Part shown: positions 24,480-33,094 of the stretch, in pieces
Layout: each line of letters starts with the position of its first letter
Position numbering within the stretch: the first letter of the stretch is position 1
From: Streptomyces sp. B3I8
GTDB taxonomy: Bacteria > Actinomycetota > Actinomycetes > Streptomycetales > Streptomycetaceae
Assembly (NCBI RefSeq): GCF_030816915.1
Contig: NZ_JAUSYN010000002.1
Location: 2,121,501 to 2,185,500, forward strand
Reading direction: 5' to 3'
Length of the DNA stretch: 64,000 bases
Made by a program: the position numbers and the translations under genes
Notes under the pieces: model-generated
What the model saw: only the letters and a program-made list of their open reading frames with translations
Database searches by the model: none
Told to the model about the DNA's origin: nothing

Positions 24480-25062
24480 GCGAGTCAGCGCGCACCGGAC
24501 CGCGCATCCGACCGCGCACCACGCAGGACAGCGGCGCTGGCCAGGGCGCCGACGACGACGAGGGCGGCGTTGGCCGCGAGGGCCGTCCGCAGTCCGCCGA
24601 GGACGGCCGAGCGCCGGTGCCGGTGCCGGTCATCGTGACGGTGGCGATCGCGCTCATGATCGGCGCGCCCACGGTGATGCCGATCTGCTGGGTCATGGCC
24701 GCGAGCCCGGTGGCCAGGCCCTGCTCGTGGTCGGCGGGACCGGAGGTGGCCGTGACCATGGAGCCGGTGCGGTAGCTGTCGTCGCGCGCCCGCCGGGGAT
24801 TGCGGGACAGCCCTCAGGGCCTGCCGAGCACACCGAGCGGCACCGGCCGGACGCTCAGCCTGCGCTCGACGGCCCAGAACACGATCAGCAACAGCAGGCC
24901 GACAGCGGCGACAGCAGCGCCTCGGGGGAACCCCGACCGTGCTCCGGGCCTGGGTGAGGCCGAGGACGATGGCCGGCGGACCGAGGGCGACGGGCACATT
25001 GATGAAGACGCCCGGCGCCAGGAGACAAGAGTTCCGTCTCCTGGCTGAGTCACCGGGAAGAC
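24480..25062 (-). pseudogene. Decayed MFS drug-efflux transporter
   Basis: Fragments of a DHA2-type major facilitator lie in different frames on the minus strand. Near 25020-24960 one frame reads V-F-I-N-V-P-V-A-L-G and A-I-V-L-G-L-T-Q-A-R; near 24910-24850 another reads A-A-V-G-L-L-L-L-I-V-F-W-A-V-E-R-R-L; near 24760-24640 comes G-L-A-A-M-T-Q-Q-I-G-I-T-V-G-A-P-I; and near 24600-24500 A-L-A-A-N-A-A-L-V-V-V-G-A-L-A-S-A. At least three frame changes and large internal deletions separate them, and the N-terminal half (about 250 residues) is missing. It lies between the lipoprotein terminator and the tRNA genes, a typical place for decayed accessory DNA. No functional product is expected. Confidence 0.75.
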
Positions 25063-25086
25063 CTCTTCCGTGGAAGTGGCGCTTGG

Positions 25087-25160
25087 TGGGGCGGGTGGGA
25101 CTCGAACCCACGGCCGGCGGATTATGAGTCCGCTGCTCTAACCGGCTGAGCTACCGCCCC
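25087..25160 (-). tRNA. tRNA with CAU anticodon (Ile2 or Met)
   Basis: A complete 74-nt cloverleaf: acceptor GGGGCGG pairs with CCGCCCC, the D arm has TAGCTCAG, the anticodon loop is CTCATAA (anticodon CAT), and the T arm has GGTTCGAGTCC. CAU can be elongator Met or the lysidine-modified Ile2; sequence alone does not separate them here. CCA is not encoded. Confidence 0.92.
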
Positions 25161-25383
25161 GTTGCGGCGCGTCGCGTACACGTGTGCGCGCCGTCTGCCG
25201 CAGCATAGCCGCTCATACGATCTCCTGCCCCAGGTGGGCGGGTGCTCGGCGACCTTGCTGTCCCTGGAGACTCCGCGGCGGCCCGTGCGGTTCCCGGAAC
25301 CGGCGGCGGGCCTGTGGTCGGACATGTGATCGACAGGTGATCGGACATGAAAAAGGACCCCTGAAGGGTCCTCGTTCAGCATG

Positions 25384-25456
25384 CTCCCCCGACTGGACTC
25401 GAACCAGTAACCTGCCGGTTAACAGCCGGCTGCTCTGCCAATTGAGCTACGGAGGA
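25384..25456 (-). tRNA. tRNA-Asn (GTT), copy 1
   Basis: A 73-nt cloverleaf with acceptor TCCTCCG/CGGGGGA (one T-G pair), anticodon loop CTGTTAA (GTT) and T arm GGTTCGAGTCC. It is identical to the copy 78 bp upstream and probably co-transcribed with it. Confidence 0.95.
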
Positions 25457-25461
25457 CCGAG

Positions 25462-25534
25462 CTCCCCCGACTGGACTCGAACCAGTAACCTGCCGGTTAA
25501 CAGCCGGCTGCTCTGCCAATTGAGCTACGGAGGA
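25462..25534 (-). tRNA. tRNA-Asn (GTT), copy 2
   Basis: This second 73-nt tRNA-Asn is base-for-base identical to the first, separated by only 5 bp. Tandem duplication of the gene is evident. Confidence 0.95.
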
Positions 25535-25701
25535 ATGCTTCGTCGCATCGAACGTGGCTACCCGGGTAGCCGCCCCGAAGGGCGCGCGCTCGCTGCGACA
25601 CATACATTAGCGCAAGCAGGGGGGTGCTTCGCCAATCGGTGTCCCCCGCGACCGGCGCCCGCGCAAGGACCGGGACGCAAGAGCAAGGGAAGGTGGCCGT
25701 C

Positions 25702-26007
25702 ATGCGCTATCGGCTGACGTTCGTGGTCGGAGTGGCCGTGGGCTACGTACTGGGTACACGGGCCGGACGCGAGCGTTACGAGCAACTGAGGCAGTCGGCA
25801 CGGCGAATGGCTCAGAACCCCGCCGTCCGCAACACCGCGGAGTCCGCGGCCCAGCAGGGCCGGGAATTCGCGGGCAAGGCCTACGACGCGGTGAGCGACC
25901 GGGTGGGCGACCGCATGCCCGACTCGGTCAGCCGGCGCGTGCAGACGCTGCGCGAGCACAGCTCGGCCGGGTCCGGCCGGGACGACTGGGGCACGAGCAA
26001 CACCTGA
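25702..26007 (+). CDS. YtxH-like small membrane protein
   Basis: A 101-residue protein starting M-R-Y-R-L-T-F-V-V-G-V-A-V-G-Y-V-L-G-T-R-A-G-R-E-R-Y: one short transmembrane helix with the G-Y-V-L-G-x-R-A-G-R-x-R-Y motif common to actinobacterial YtxH-like proteins, then a helical, charged and coiled-coil-like tail. AAGGGAAGG lies 8 nt upstream of the ATG at 25702. Members are small envelope-linked stress proteins of unclear role. It is monocistronic, downstream of the divergent tRNA-Asn pair. Confidence 0.8.
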   Translation: MRYRLTFVVGVAVGYVLGTRAGRERYEQLRQSARRMAQNPAVRNTAESAAQQGREFAGKAYDAVSDRVGDRMPDSVSRRVQTLREHSSAGSGRDDWGTSNT

Positions 26008-26185
26008 CGCCGCGACGCGCGTCCGCGGCCCCGGACATGCCGGGCCCGGGGTGCGTGCGGGCCGGGTGGCCGAGGTCACCCACCCGCCCGCGCCCCGGGC
26101 CCGGCCGCGTCCGGCCCGGGGTCCGGCCGCCCCCGGACGCCGGGGAGCGGCGCGGTGCGCTCCGCATGTGCGGCACAATTCCGCC

Positions 26186-27640
26186 ATGGGGATAGTCGCC
26201 GGGTTGGACAGTTCGCCCGATTTCACTCGCATCGTCGTGTGTGACACGGACACGGGCGCCGTGCTCAGGCAGGGTTACGCGCCACATCCGCTGGAACCGC
26301 GCGAGGGCGGCGGCCGCCCCTCCGACGTCGATCCGCAGGCCTGGCTGCTCTCCCTCGGCGACGCGGCGAGCGGCGGTCTCCTCGAAGGCGTGCAGGCGAT
26401 CGGCGTCTCCGCTCAGGCGGGGGCGGTGGTGCCGCTCGACTCCCAGGGCACCACCGTGCGCCCGGCGCTGGTCGGCGCCGACAAGCGGGCGCAGGTGGCG
26501 GCCGCCGATCTGATCGACGCGCTCGGCGGGCGGCAGGCGTGGGCGCAGTCGGTGGGCTGCGTCCCGGGGGCCGCGCAGCCGGTGACGAAGCTGCGCTGGC
26601 TGGCCAAGAACGAACCGGAGAACGCGGCGCGCACCGCCGTACTGCTGCAGGCGCACGACTGGCTGGTGTGGCAGTTGCTGGGGCGGCCGGTGCGCAGGAC
26701 CACGGACCGGGGCGCCGCCTCGGGCACCGGCTACTGGTCGGCGGCGACCGGGGCGTACCGGCCGGACCTCGTGGAACTGGCGCTCGGCCACCACGCGATG
26801 CTGCCCGAGGTGCTCGGTCCCTCGGACGCGGCCGGGCGCACCCCGGAGGGCTTGCTGATCTCCGCGGGGACCGGCGAGACGATGGCCGCCGCGTTCGGGC
26901 TGGGCATCGGGCTCGGTGACGCGGTGGTGTCGCTGGGCGCCTCCGGCTCGGTGATGGCCGTGCACCCCGAGGCGCTGGTTGACCCGTCGGGCATGATCAC
27001 CTCACTCGCGGACGCCACCGGGATGCATCTGCCGGTGGTCACCACGACCAACGCCGTACGGGCGCTGCGCGGTGCCGCCGATCTGCTCGGCGTGCCGGAT
27101 CTGGAGACGCTGTCGGAGCTGGCGATGAAGTCGACGCCCGGCTCGCACGGCCTGGTGCTGCTGCCCTACCTGGAGGGCGAGCGCACGCCGAACCTGCCGC
27201 ACACCGCGGGCACGCTGGCGGGGCTGCGGCGCGAGTCGATGAAGCCGGAGCACCTGGCGCGGGCGGCGTTCGAGGGGATGCTGTGCGGGCTCGCGGACGC
27301 GCTGGACGTGCTGCGCGGGCGCGGCGTCGAGGTACGCCGGGTGTTCCTGCTCGGGGCGGCCGCGGAGCTGCCGGCCGTGCAGGCGGCGGCGCCCTCGCTG
27401 TTCGCCGCGCAGGTCGTCGTCCCCCAGCCGGCCGACTACGCGGCGATCGGCTCGGCACGGCAGGCGGCGTGGGCGCTCGGCGCCTCCCAGGGCACCCTGG
27501 ACCCGCGCACCCCGCCGGTGTGGCAGGGCGCGGCCGCGCAGGTGCTGGAGGCCGGGGAGGACCTGGCGGTGGGTCAGGCGGTGCGGCAGCAGTACGTGTC
27601 GGTGCGCGAACAGACCCATCCCGGGGCGTTCCGGGCCTGA
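26186..27640 (+). CDS. FGGY-family carbohydrate kinase (xylulokinase-like)
   Basis: The 484-residue protein has the two-domain actin-like kinase fold: G-I-V-A-G-L-D-S-S-P-D-F-T-R at the N-terminus for ATP phosphate binding, G-V-S-A-Q-A-G-A-V-V-P-L-D near 80, the catalytic-region D-R-G-A-A-S-G-T-G-Y-W near 175, and V-S-L-G-A-S-G-S-V-M near 245. Sugar specificity cannot be read; D-xylulose is commonest for this subgroup. The typical catalytic Asp is present in T-D-R-G-A-A-S. The ATG at 26186 follows no strong ribosome site. No isomerase or sugar transporter is adjacent, so it may be a stand-alone salvage kinase. Confidence 0.85.
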   Translation: MGIVAGLDSSPDFTRIVVCDTDTGAVLRQGYAPHPLEPREGGGRPSDVDPQAWLLSLGDAASGGLLEGVQAIGVSAQAGAVVPLDSQGTTVRPALVGADKRAQVAAADLIDALGGRQAWAQSVGCVPGAAQPVTKLRWLAKNEPENAARTAVLLQAHDWLVWQLLGRPVRRTTDRGAASGTGYWSAATGAYRPDLVELALGHHAMLPEVLGPSDAAGRTPEGLLISAGTGETMAAAFGLGIGLGDAVVSLGASGSVMAVHPEALVDPSGMITSLADATGMHLPVVTTTNAVRALRGAADLLGVPDLETLSELAMKSTPGSHGLVLLPYLEGERTPNLPHTAGTLAGLRRESMKPEHLARAAFEGMLCGLADALDVLRGRGVEVRRVFLLGAAAELPAVQAAAPSLFAAQVVVPQPADYAAIGSARQAAWALGASQGTLDPRTPPVWQGAAAQVLEAGEDLAVGQAVRQQYVSVREQTHPGAFRA

Positions 27641-27713
27641 CGCGGGCGCGGGGGCGGGCTCCTCGCGAGCGCGGGGCCGGGCATGACGCGGGCACGGGGG
27701 CGGGCTCCTCGCG
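27638..27713. repeat. 30-bp direct repeat after the FGGY kinase
   Basis: Two copies (27638-27667 and 27684-27713) differ at one base and are 46 bp apart. The first overlaps the kinase stop codon, showing local duplication in the 277-bp gap. No gene is seen in the remainder of the gap. Confidence 0.8.
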
Positions 27714-27917
27714 GTCAGGTGACGGGGGCCCGGGACCGGGGCCCGGACCGCGCTCCCCGAAAGCTCGAACGCGCGGGGCGTGCGCCCCCGGAGCGAACCC
27801 GTGCACCTACCCGTGCCGCGATCGGATTAATCGGTTGAGGTAACACGGGTGGAGTGCCGGACGATAGGGGGTGGTGCACCACCGCATCCCCTGTCGTCGA
27901 CTAACCGAGAGTCCCGC

Positions 27918-29651
27918 GTGCTCATACGACTCCTCCGGGCCCACCTCAGGCCCTACCGGAAACCCCTCGCGCTGCTGGTCCTGCTGCAGCTCATGCAGAC
28001 CTCAGCCACCCTCTATCTGCCCACCCTGAACGCGGACATCATCGACAACGGTGTCGTCAAGGGCGACACGGACTACATCCTCACCTTCGGCGCGCTGATG
28101 GTCGGCATCTCGCTGGTCCAGGTCGTGTGCAACGTGGGGGCCGTGTACATCGGCGCCCGTACCGCGTCCGCGCTCGGCCGGGACGTGCGGGCCGCGGTCT
28201 TCGACCGGGTGCAGTCGTTCTCCGCCCGCGAGCTCGGACAGTTCGGGGCGCCCTCCCTCATCACCCGCACCACCAATGACGTCCAGCAGGTGCAGATGCT
28301 GACGCTGATGACGTTCACGCTGGTGGCGTCCGCACCGATCATGTGCGTGGGCGGCATCGTGATGGCGCTCGGTCTGGACGTGCCGCTGTCCGGGGTGCTG
28401 GTCGCCGTGGTCCCGGTGCTCGCCATCTGCGTCACCCTGCTGGTACGGCGGCTGCGTCCGCTGTTCCGGGGCATGCAGGTCCGCCTGGACACCGTGAACC
28501 GGGTGCTGCGCGAGCAGATCAGCGGCAACCGTGTGATCCGCGCCTTCGTGCGCGACGGCTACGAGAAGGACCGGTTCGCCGGCGCCAACGGCGAGCTGAC
28601 CGAGGTGTCGTTGGGCACCGGACGCATCCTGGCGCTGATGTTCCCCATGGTGATGACCGTGGTGAACCTCTCCTCGATCGCCGTCCTCTGGTTCGGCGCG
28701 CACCGCATCGACAGCGGCGGCATGCAGATCGGCGACCTCACCGCGTTCCTCGCCTATCTGATGCAGATCGTCATGTCCGTGATGATGGCCACCTTCATGT
28801 TCATGATGATGCCGCGCGCGGAGGTCTGCGCCGAGCGCATCCAGGAGGTGCTGGACACCTCCAGCAGCGTGGTGCCGCCGTCGGCCCCGGTCCTCGAACT
28901 GCGCCGGCACGGGCACCTGGAGCTGCGCGGGGCGGGCTTCGCCTACCCGGGCGCCGAGGAGCCGGTGCTGCGCGGCATCGACATGGTCGCCCGGCCGGGC
29001 GAGACCACGGCCGTCATCGGGTCCACCGGCAGCGGCAAGTCGACGCTGCTGGGGCTGGTCCCCCGGCTGTTCGACGCCACCGACGGCACGGTCCTCGTCG
29101 ACGGCGTCGACGTCCGGGAGATCGGCCCGAAGCTGATGGCCAGGACCGTCGGCATGGTGCCGCAGAAGCCGTACCTGTTCGCGGGGACGGTCGCCACCAA
29201 CCTGCGCTACGGCAACCCGGACGCGACCGACGAGGAGCTGTGGCACGCGCTGGAGGTGGCGCAGGCCAAGGAGTTCGTCACCGCGCTGGAGGGCGGCCTC
29301 GACGCGCCGATCGCCCAGGGCGGCACCAATGTGTCGGGCGGTCAGCGCCAGCGTCTGGCCATCGCCCGGACGCTGGTGCAGCGCCCGGAGATCTATCTGT
29401 TCGACGACTCCTTCTCCGCGCTCGACTACGCCACCGACGCGGCCCTGCGCGCGGCGCTCGCCCGCGAGACCGCCGAGGCGACCGTGGTGATCGTCGCCCA
29501 GCGGGTGTCGACCATCCGTGACGCCGACCGGATCCTGGTGCTGGACGAGGGCCGGGTCGTCGGCGCCGGACGGCACCACGAACTGATGGCGGACAACGAG
29601 ACCTACCGGGAGATCGTGCTCTCCCAGCTGACGGAAGCGGAGGCCGCCTGA
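27918..29651 (+). CDS. ABC exporter half-transporter 1 (permease-ATPase)
   Basis: A 577-residue half-transporter: six transmembrane helices in residues 15-310, then an ABC ATPase with Walker A G-S-T-G-S-G-K-S near 365, signature V-S-G-G-Q-R-Q-R near 470, and Walker [13 protein letters not shown] near 492. After Walker B it has Asp-Ser rather than the catalytic Asp-Glu, so this is probably the degenerate ATPase site of a heterodimer; the partner gene overlaps by one base (TGATG). GTG at 27918 starts [10 protein letters not shown]. Substrate unknown; multidrug or lipid export is typical. The same pair adjoins hrdA in S. coelicolor, as I recall. Confidence 0.92.
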   Translation: MLIRLLRAHLRPYRKPLALLVLLQLMQTSATLYLPTLNADIIDNGVVKGDTDYILTFGALMVGISLVQVVCNVGAVYIGARTASALGRDVRAAVFDRVQSFSARELGQFGAPSLITRTTNDVQQVQMLTLMTFTLVASAPIMCVGGIVMALGLDVPLSGVLVAVVPVLAICVTLLVRRLRPLFRGMQVRLDTVNRVLREQISGNRVIRAFVRDGYEKDRFAGANGELTEVSLGTGRILALMFPMVMTVVNLSSIAVLWFGAHRIDSGGMQIGDLTAFLAYLMQIVMSVMMATFMFMMMPRAEVCAERIQEVLDTSSSVVPPSAPVLELRRHGHLELRGAGFAYPGAEEPVLRGIDMVARPGETTAVIGSTGSGKSTLLGLVPRLFDATDGTVLVDGVDVREIGPKLMARTVGMVPQKPYLFAGTVATNLRYGNPDATDEELWHALEVAQAKEFVTALEGGLDAPIAQGGTNVSGGQRQRLAIARTLVQRPEIYLFDDSFSALDYATDAALRAALARETAEATVVIVAQRVSTIRDADRILVLDEGRVVGAGRHHELMADNETYREIVLSQLTEAEAA

Positions 29652-31582
29652 TGGCCGGGCCCATGGGACGGATGGCGGCCGGGCGGGGCGCCCCCGACCA
29701 GCGATCGATGGACTTCAAGGGATCCGGCAAGCGGCTCCTCGCGCAGTTCCGTCCGGAGCGGGCGACGCTGCTGGTGATGCTGGCGTGCGGCGTGGCGAGC
29801 GTGACCCTGTCGGTGCTCGGGCCGAAGATCCTCGGCAGGGCGACCGACCTGGTGTTCGCCGGCATCATCGGACGGCAGCTGCCCGCCGGCACCACCAGGG
29901 AACAGGTGCTGGAGTCGATGCGCAGGCGCGGCGACGGTGCCGTCGCCGACATGCTCTCCGGCACCCACTTCACCCCGGGCAAGGGCATCGACTTCGGCGC
30001 CGTGGGCGACGTCCTGCTGCTCGCGCTGGGCACGTTCCTCGTGGCCGGCCTGCTGATGGCGGTCTCCACCCGGCTGTCCAACCGGGCCATCAACCTGACG
30101 GTGTCCCGGCTGCGCAGGGACGTGCAGGGGAAACTGTCGCGGCTGCCGCTGTCGTACTTCGACAAGCGCCAGCGCGGTGAGGTGCTCAGCCGGGCCACCA
30201 ACGACATCGACAACATAGGGCAGACGCTCCAGCAGTCGATGGGCCAGCTCGTCAACTCGTTGCTGACCATCGTCGGCGTGCTGGTGATGATGTTCTACGT
30301 CTCCTGGCTGCTGGCCCTGGTGGCGCTGGTCACCGTGCCGCTGTCGTTCTACGTCGCGACCCGCGTCGGCAAGCGGTCGCAGCCGCACTTCGTGCAGCAG
30401 TGGCGTACGACGGGCAAGCTCAACGCGCACATCGAGGAGATGTACACCGGGCACAACCTGGTGAAGGTGTTCGGGCGGCAGGACGAGTCGGCGGCGGCGT
30501 TCGCCGAGCAGAACGACGCGCTGTACGAGGCCGGGTTCAAGGCGCAGTTCAACAGCGGGATCATGCAGCCGCTGATGATGTTCGTGTCGAACCTGAACTA
30601 TGTGCTGGTCGCCGTCGTCGGCGGGCTGCGGGTCGCCACGGGTTCGCTGTCCATCGGTGACGTGCAGGCGTTCATCCAGTACTCGCGGCAGTTCTCGATG
30701 CCGCTGACACAGGTCGCCTCGATGGCCAACCTGGTGCAGTCCGGGGTCGCCTCCGCCGAGCGGGTCTTCGAACTGCTCGACGCCGAGGAGCAGAGCGCGG
30801 ACGCGGTGCCGGGCGAGAAGCCGGCCGAGCTGCGCGGGCGGGTCGCGCTGGAGCACGTCTCCTTCCGCTACGACCCCGACAAGCCGCTCATCGAGGACCT
30901 GTCGCTGGCGGTCGAGCCGGGCCACACGGTCGCCATCGTCGGCCCCACGGGCGCCGGCAAGACCACGCTGGTCAACCTGCTGATGCGGTTCTACGAGGTC
31001 ACCGGCGGGCGGATCACGCTCGACGGGGTGGACGTCGCGCGGATGTCCCGCGAGGAACTGCGCGCGGGCATCGGCATGGTGCTCCAGGACACCTGGCTGT
31101 TCGGCGGCACGATCGCGGAGAACATCGCGTACGGGGCCTCCCGCGAGGTGACCCGCGGGGAGATCGAGGAGGCCGCGCGGGCGGCGCACGCGGACCGGTT
31201 CGTGCGGACGCTGCCGGACGGGTACGACACGGTGATCGACGACGAGGGTTCCGGGGTGAGCGCGGGCGAGAAGCAGCTCATCACGATCGCGCGGGCGTTC
31301 CTGTCGGATCCGGTGATCCTCGTGCTGGACGAGGCGACGAGTTCCGTGGACACGCGGACGGAGGTGCTGATCCAGAAGGCGATGGCGAAGCTGGCGGCGG
31401 GGCGGACGTCGTTCGTGATCGCACACCGGCTGTCCACGATCCGGGACGCGGACACGATCCTGGTGATGGAGGACGGCTCGATCGTGGAGCAGGGGTCCCA
31501 CGATGTGCTGTTGGCCTCGGGCGGTGCGTACGCCCGTCTGTACCGGGCGCAGTTCGCGCAGGCGGTGGCGGAGGTCGACTGA
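29651..31582 (+). CDS. ABC exporter half-transporter 2 (permease-ATPase)
   Basis: The 643-residue partner: a Gly/Met-rich N-terminal extension, six transmembrane helices (about 45-360; the loop at 85-130 is long), and an ATPase with Walker A G-P-T-G-A-G-K-T near 430, signature V-S-A-G-E-K-Q near 535 and Walker B I-L-V-L-D-E-A-T-S near 560. The Asp-Glu here is intact, so this subunit supplies the active catalytic site while signature is slightly unusual (S-A-G-E). The start overlaps the upstream stop (TGATG at 29649-29653), ensuring equal translation. A 19-bp perfect hairpin ends the operon. Confidence 0.92.
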   Translation: MAGPMGRMAAGRGAPDQRSMDFKGSGKRLLAQFRPERATLLVMLACGVASVTLSVLGPKILGRATDLVFAGIIGRQLPAGTTREQVLESMRRRGDGAVADMLSGTHFTPGKGIDFGAVGDVLLLALGTFLVAGLLMAVSTRLSNRAINLTVSRLRRDVQGKLSRLPLSYFDKRQRGEVLSRATNDIDNIGQTLQQSMGQLVNSLLTIVGVLVMMFYVSWLLALVALVTVPLSFYVATRVGKRSQPHFVQQWRTTGKLNAHIEEMYTGHNLVKVFGRQDESAAAFAEQNDALYEAGFKAQFNSGIMQPLMMFVSNLNYVLVAVVGGLRVATGSLSIGDVQAFIQYSRQFSMPLTQVASMANLVQSGVASAERVFELLDAEEQSADAVPGEKPAELRGRVALEHVSFRYDPDKPLIEDLSLAVEPGHTVAIVGPTGAGKTTLVNLLMRFYEVTGGRITLDGVDVARMSREELRAGIGMVLQDTWLFGGTIAENIAYGASREVTRGEIEEAARAAHADRFVRTLPDGYDTVIDDEGSGVSAGEKQLITIARAFLSDPVILVLDEATSSVDTRTEVLIQKAMAKLAAGRTSFVIAHRLSTIRDADTILVMEDGSIVEQGSHDVLLASGGAYARLYRAQFAQAVAEVD

Positions 31583-31592
31583 GGGGTTCCCT

Positions 31593-31639
31593 GCGGGGGC
31601 GTGCGGGGGCGGGTTTCTCTCGCCCCCGCACGCCCCCGC
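31593..31639 (+). terminator. Strong terminator after the ABC operon
   Basis: A perfect 19-bp inverted repeat (31593-31611 with 31621-31639) encloses a 9-base loop 11 bp after the stop codon. It is one of the strongest stems in the window. Confidence 0.9.
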
Positions 31640-31730
31640 CCTTCCCGTCACGTCACGTCACGGGGCTCCGTCCCCGGTGAAGGGACGGGACGGCAAAAGG
31701 GCGGCGGGGGCGGGGAAAAACGCCGGCGGC

Positions 31731-32969
31731 TCACTCCAGGTAGCCGCGGAGTTGGTCGGCGTAGGCGTGGTCCCTCAGTTTGTTCAGGGTCTTCGACTCG
31801 ATCTGGCGGATGCGTTCGCGCGTGACGCCGAAGATGCGGCCTATCTCCTCCAGCGTGCGCGGACGCCCGTCCGCCAGCCCGTACCGGAGCTGCACCACCT
31901 TCCGCTCGCGCTCGCCGAGCGTCGACAGGACCGCGTCCAGGTGCTGCCGCAGCAGCAGGAACGCCGCCGACTCCACGGGGCTCGCCGCGTCGCCGTCCTC
32001 GATCAGGTCGCCGAGCGCGACGTCCTCCTCCTCGCCCACCGGCGCGTGCAGCGACACCGGTTCCTGGGCCAGCCGCAGCACCTCGCCCACCCGCTCCGGG
32101 GACAGGTCGAGGTGCGCGGCGACCTCCTGCGCCGTCGGCTCGTAGCCGCGCTCCTGCAGCATCCGCCGCTGCACCCGCACGACCCGGTTGATCAGCTCGA
32201 CGACGTGCACGGGCACGCGGATCGTGCGGGCCTGGTCGGCCAGGGCGCGGGACATCGCCTGGCGGATCCACCAGGTCGCGTACGTCGAGAACTTGTAGCC
32301 GCGCGCGTAGTCGAACTTCTCCACCGCGCGGATCAGCCCGAGGTTGCCCTCCTGCACCAGGTCCAGCATGGTCAGCCCGCGCCCGACGTACCGCTTGGCG
32401 ACGGAGACGACCAGCCGCAGATTGGCCTCGATCAGCCGGCGTTTGGCCATCCGGCCCCTGACGACCAGTTGGTCGAGGTCGAGGGCGAGCCGGCTGTCCA
32501 GGTCGGGCGTGGAGCCGAGCTTCTCCTCGGCGAACAGGCCGGCCTCCACCCGGCGGGCGAGTTCGACCTCGTCGGCGGCGGTGAGCAGCGGGACGCGGCC
32601 GATCTCGCGCAGGTACTGGCGGAACAGGTCGGAGGAGGGCCCAGCCCCGGCGGACCCACCGGTGTCCGCGCGGCCGCGCGGCGGCGGGGCCGGCACCACC
32701 GCTTCCGCCTCCGGGCCGTCCACCCGGCCGTCCGCCGCGCCGTCTGTCGCGCCGTCTGTCTGCGTGAGGGTCTGGGTCTGCACGGGGGCGACCTCCGGAT
32801 GAGTCGCTGCGGGGGCGTGCGGCAGCGGAGTGTGGGGGATGGGGTCGACGGCCTCGCCGGCGGCCATCCCGCAGTCGTGGGGCGGAATCGCGGGCGTGGG
32901 GGATCCGGGGTGTGCGGGCCGTCCGCGCTCCGAGGACTCAGGCACCGCCCCCAGTGTGGGGTACGACAC
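31731..32969 (-). CDS. hrdA: HrdA-like sigma-70 factor
   Basis: The 412-residue protein belongs to the primary-like (group 1/2) sigma factors. A Pro/Ala/Thr-rich head (1-105) precedes region 1.2 ([14 protein letters not shown]), region 2 near 170-240 ([37 protein letters not shown]), region 3 near 260-330 and region 4 near 355-410 ([19 protein letters not shown]). Region 2.4 and 4.2 are near-identical to HrdB type, so it should read similar promoters. The symbol is given from the position next to dnaG and the ABC pair as in S. coelicolor (memory). GTG 32969 starts it; ATG 32867 is possible. Confidence 0.85.
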   Translation of the reverse strand: MSYPTLGAVPESSERGRPAHPGSPTPAIPPHDCGMAAGEAVDPIPHTPLPHAPAATHPEVAPVQTQTLTQTDGATDGAADGRVDGPEAEAVVPAPPPRGRADTGGSAGAGPSSDLFRQYLREIGRVPLLTAADEVELARRVEAGLFAEEKLGSTPDLDSRLALDLDQLVVRGRMAKRRLIEANLRLVVSVAKRYVGRGLTMLDLVQEGNLGLIRAVEKFDYARGYKFSTYATWWIRQAMSRALADQARTIRVPVHVVELINRVVRVQRRMLQERGYEPTAQEVAAHLDLSPERVGEVLRLAQEPVSLHAPVGEEEDVALGDLIEDGDAASPVESAAFLLLRQHLDAVLSTLGERERKVVQLRYGLADGRPRTLEEIGRIFGVTRERIRQIESKTLNKLRDHAYADQLRGYLE

Positions 32970-33094
32970 ATCCCCGCCACGAGGGGCGTGCGGTGACTTT
33001 TTGCGTCCGGTCGGTGACCGGGCGGTTACCGGGAGGGGCGGCTACGGGCGGGCCGCGGGCCGGAGCGCGCGCCGCGGCAGGCGTCGGGGCGCGC

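Noticed and set aside
25087..25160. Integrative element att site at the CAU tRNA
   Set aside because: No integrase and no repeated tRNA 3-prime end found within the window by eye.
27824..27840. GATTAATC operator before the ABC operon
   Set aside because: Only an 8-bp palindrome without extended symmetry.
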